Shown here: positions 61,125 through 64,000 of the stretch, piece by piece
Layout: each line of letters begins with the position of its first letter
Position numbering within the stretch: position 1 is the first letter of the stretch
Origin: Escallonia rubra
Taxonomy: Eukaryota; Streptophyta; Magnoliopsida; Escalloniales; Escalloniaceae
Reading direction: 5' to 3'
Assembly: GCA_033065855.1 (NCBI GenBank)
Contig: JAVXUO010003001.1
Coordinates: 992,001-1,056,000 of the forward strand
Length of the DNA stretch: 64,000 bases
Translations under genes and position numbers: made by a program
The notes under the pieces: generated by a model
What the model saw: only the letters and a program-made list of their open reading frames with translations
Databases searched by the model: none
What the model was told of the DNA's origin: nothing

Positions 61125-64000
61125 CATTTGAGAATTCGTTTCAGCTATAGAGAACATGTGGCATGGCAAGCACGAGATGCTGTTCCTGCTTACCTGATAC
61201 CGTGGTGAGAACCTTCGCCTACTTGCTTGCTTGCTTGAACCTGCAGGATCCGTAAAACGCATCAAGGGAGAGGTTGTCTATTGTGTCATCTGTATAATTT
61301 TGATACATGTAGAACATTGGAGATTTTGTCCTTGATAACTACACGTTTACTCTCTAGGGCGAACCGAGGAGGCTTTTTTTGGGTTGGAATAGTCAAAATT
61401 GTAATTTATATGGTCCGTCAGTATGGAGATTCGAGTGGGGTTGCGAACCGAGGAGTTAAGCTCTACGCCTTTTGAACCTGCAACCGAATGTTTGACTATT
61501 CTGTTGAACGAACAAAAAAAGAAGACAATTTTAGAAAATATAAAAGCTCAAACCTTACATAGATCTTTCTTACTCTCAAATCTGAAGTGACTTTTGGTTT
61601 GGAAATTCCCCTTTTGTGCATCCGTTAATTGACTTATTTCTGTGTTTAGTTAAGCCATTCTGCTATTGACCTGCAACAACACGGTGGATAAGATCTCGAC
61701 GAGATCTTTGTTTGCATGAATCCAGTTAATCTCTATGACCCGGATTTGGGATTGAAAAACTGTACTATTATTGCTTCAGCCTCGATCCATACACTTTTGA
61801 AGCGTAAAAATGACTGAAGTGTGAACTATGCATTATGGAGAAAAACAAAATACGAGTTTGAGTGGCGTTGAGGTAACATATCAGCTTTTGACTAACCATG
61901 TTAGCGGTATATCACTCGCTACGCATTTGCAGCAGTCAGTCTTTGTAAAAAGTGAGTTACAAAAGTAAAATTTTTCTTGTCGCTAGAATTCTAACGATAA
62001 AAGATCACGATACTAATTACTTTTATTGACTTAATCGAAAAAAGTATATCAACGGTAAAAACTTATACAAAAGTGCATATAACGATATTATAACAATCAA
62101 ATCAAAAGTACATACTTAAAAGTAGGCTAAAAAGTCACTTATTTATTTCTTTGTGTCATCATTGGCAGCTGAACAAACCGTGATAGCAAGGGATCGCAGT
62201 GGACACTGGAGCCTCAGGAACTAGGTAGGGGGCGAGCTTAGTTGCAATGCAAGTGGGCACCCAAAACATATAAATTTCGGACAAGCTGCCTCGAGCCGTG
62301 GAACCCATGGCCCGATATGTGTTGTGTTGGATTGAGAGAAAGCAAAAGGACAAAGAATATGAGAAATTGCCAGCTAACATGTCGGTGAGTGGAAGAGGGT
62401 TCCCAGATAATCGCGGCGACTCATCATGAACAGTCAGATAAGGTATCTTTAAAAGAAATTAACTTTTAAAGAGCCATATTATTTATTTTAAAAAGTTAAA
62501 TTACTATTTTTTTTTTAATTTGGCCAAAATAGAAAGAAGTAAAAAAATTGTTTCAAAAATTAATTTTTACCCACTAAACTTATCACTAACAATTCCAGGA
62601 GCGACGGATTTCAGAAACATTGTTAGCCACTGCTGAAGTTTTCTTCTTTAAGACCAGAGATATCTCTTGCACGTAGTTTCATGGTAGATATTCTTACTAT
62701 TCTACTATGAAAAAAAAATTGAGATAGCTGTCGTCGCGCTAAGAACCATGTTCGCACCAAACAATCCTTCCAAAATTGGCTTGTACTTATCCAACGTGGT
62801 TCAATTTATACATTGATTCACTTACAACATCAATATTACTATCTGACCGTCACATTTCATCACATAATAATTCTTGGATTTTTCAATAGGAAATGTAGGA
62901 GAGACCCAAGAGCATTACCCTCGAAATAATTTGTCAGAAAATGAAAACTGTGCAAATTGATTTGACAATTGATGCAACACTATACATATATGTCTACATA
63001 TCTATGTGGGTGTCTTGGCAAAGTTGGTTTGGTGGTGGGTGCCCGCAATTTCGACATCAAACAGCAGTGGAGAACCAGAAAAATACCTAACTTAAAATCT
63101 TATCACCTTTTCATTTGCTTACTAGTTTGCAGATGGCCACTTGCCCACCAAGCTCATAAACAATTTTGTAGGCCCCTTGCTGTTCCCCCTCCCTTTTGAT
63201 TCCCACCCCCTCTCCTCGATAATCAACAAAAGTCCTTGTAAAACTCGTCACAGCATGGCGATAGCGAGAGAGAGAACATGAGACTGTAAGAGAGCGAGAG
63301 TGAGAGCACGACTAGATTTTAATTGGTTGAAACCACCTTCCCAGCATCACAATCAAGTGACTCAGTCCACACTGGCCGTGAGACTTCTCACAATTAGCCC
63401 CTTCAGACCATCCCTAGTGCGCTTTATGTGAATCGATTGATCAACCACCTATTAGAGAACACCTATTTGGGACGCATCATGCGTAAATAAGCTTCTCAAA
63501 TATGAGGCTATTCATACATGATTCCTTTGTGCAAGCAGCAAAATGTTATCATTTTCAGTTGGCATAGGCATAAAGAAAACCTATAATTTTTTTTTTCTCG
63601 CTTTAGACAGACTCTATCAATCATATCATTAATATAAAAAAACTACACGTCTCCTAAATTCAGTACTAATAAATCACTTTCGGGTGTGCTACGCAGGAGA
63701 AATATCATTTTCTTCGCACTTTCATTTATCACAACAAAATTACGGTTTGTTTAATGTACTTCTTAATGATATAAGATAAAGATGCGGACAAAGTGTGTAA
63801 AAATAGACGCTCCGATTCCGTGATTAGGTTAAACATACAAATTAGATAAGGACATAAACCAAAAGATATATACATGATTACCCTTTACAAATCATTTAAC
63901 AACAAAACTGCTTTGTAATCTATTTCCAAAAATCTAAAGGACAAAAAAAATATTACATAGACATGCCCCCAAGTTACCTGTAGAGCATGTTACCAAGAGG
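61125..64000. other. CBSX 3' UTR and downstream intergenic
   Basis: The first few hundred bases after the stop are probably the 3' untranslated region. Beyond about 61500 no gene is recognised. At about 62180-62380 a segment with GTGGACACTGGAGCCTCAGG and GTGGGCACCC phrases echoes the hAT Tip100-type termini at 52174 but has no clear partner end. GA-rich repeats lie at about 63270-63306. Confidence 0.45.

Noticed and set aside
1..64000. CRISPR arrays, bacterial operons, rRNA genes or intact LTR retrotransposons
   Set aside because: No regularly spaced short repeats with unique spacers, no Shine-Dalgarno gene strings, no rRNA cores, and no paired long terminal repeats enclosing gag-pol were seen. 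The window is plant nuclear DNA.

Overview
This is a stretch of plant nuclear DNA. Genes are sparse, introns are large and AT-rich, and transposon relics, microsatellites and homopolymer runs are abundant. The three intact genes have classic flowering-plant families and exon structures, so the source is an angiosperm, most likely a eudicot. I cannot name the species from sequence alone.

Three genes can be modelled completely. (1) A minus-strand APETALA2-type transcription factor (19798 down to 17273) has 10 exons encoding about 508 residues. It has two AP2 domains, an LDLSL repression motif and an intact miR172 target site in the last exon. (2) A minus-strand intronless PLS-type pentatricopeptide repeat protein (48225 down to 46420, 601 aa) ends in E/E+ motifs without a DYW domain. 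(3) A plus-strand plastid-targeted two-CBS-domain protein of the CBSX1/CBSX2 type (51700 to 61124) has 8 exons encoding about 235 residues. Its 5-kb first intron is loaded with inserted DNA. The three genes are unrelated and do not form a pathway or cluster.

The rest is mobile-element territory. From left to right: a terminal-inverted-repeat element (93-437); a long Stowaway-like element (5631-6932); a LINE RNase H remnant (about 9.2-9.4 kb); a non-autonomous hAT element with a perfect 8-bp target duplication (11563-12707), directly abutting four near-identical 264-bp tandem repeats (12713-13768); the AP2 gene; a repeat region with a palindromic CAGTCGACTG array (24.9-25.1 kb); a poly(A)-tailed retroposon with a 13-bp target duplication (25728-26978); a decayed hAT transposase element with an internal 1.6-kb tandem duplication (29666-33.7 kb); a Mutator-type element with about 80-bp ends and a perfect 9-bp target duplication (34976-36074); an unidentified broken coding remnant (36.42-36.83 kb); a trio of related AT-rich repeats (37.2-38.8 kb); a foldback hairpin (40.8 kb); two more hAT-type elements (42.5-43.9 kb); the PPR gene; a second Mutator-type element (48582-49718) touching a Stowaway MITE (49730-50000); and then the CBSX gene, whose intron 1 carries two more hAT elements and a compositionally distinct block that may be organelle-derived.

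I found no convincing new multi-gene system. The most interesting points are the terminal-structure evidence for many separate transposition events, the tandem array at the edge of a hAT insertion, and the internally duplicated hAT transposase. No database searches were possible. Family assignments rest on motif recognition and manually traced splice sites.
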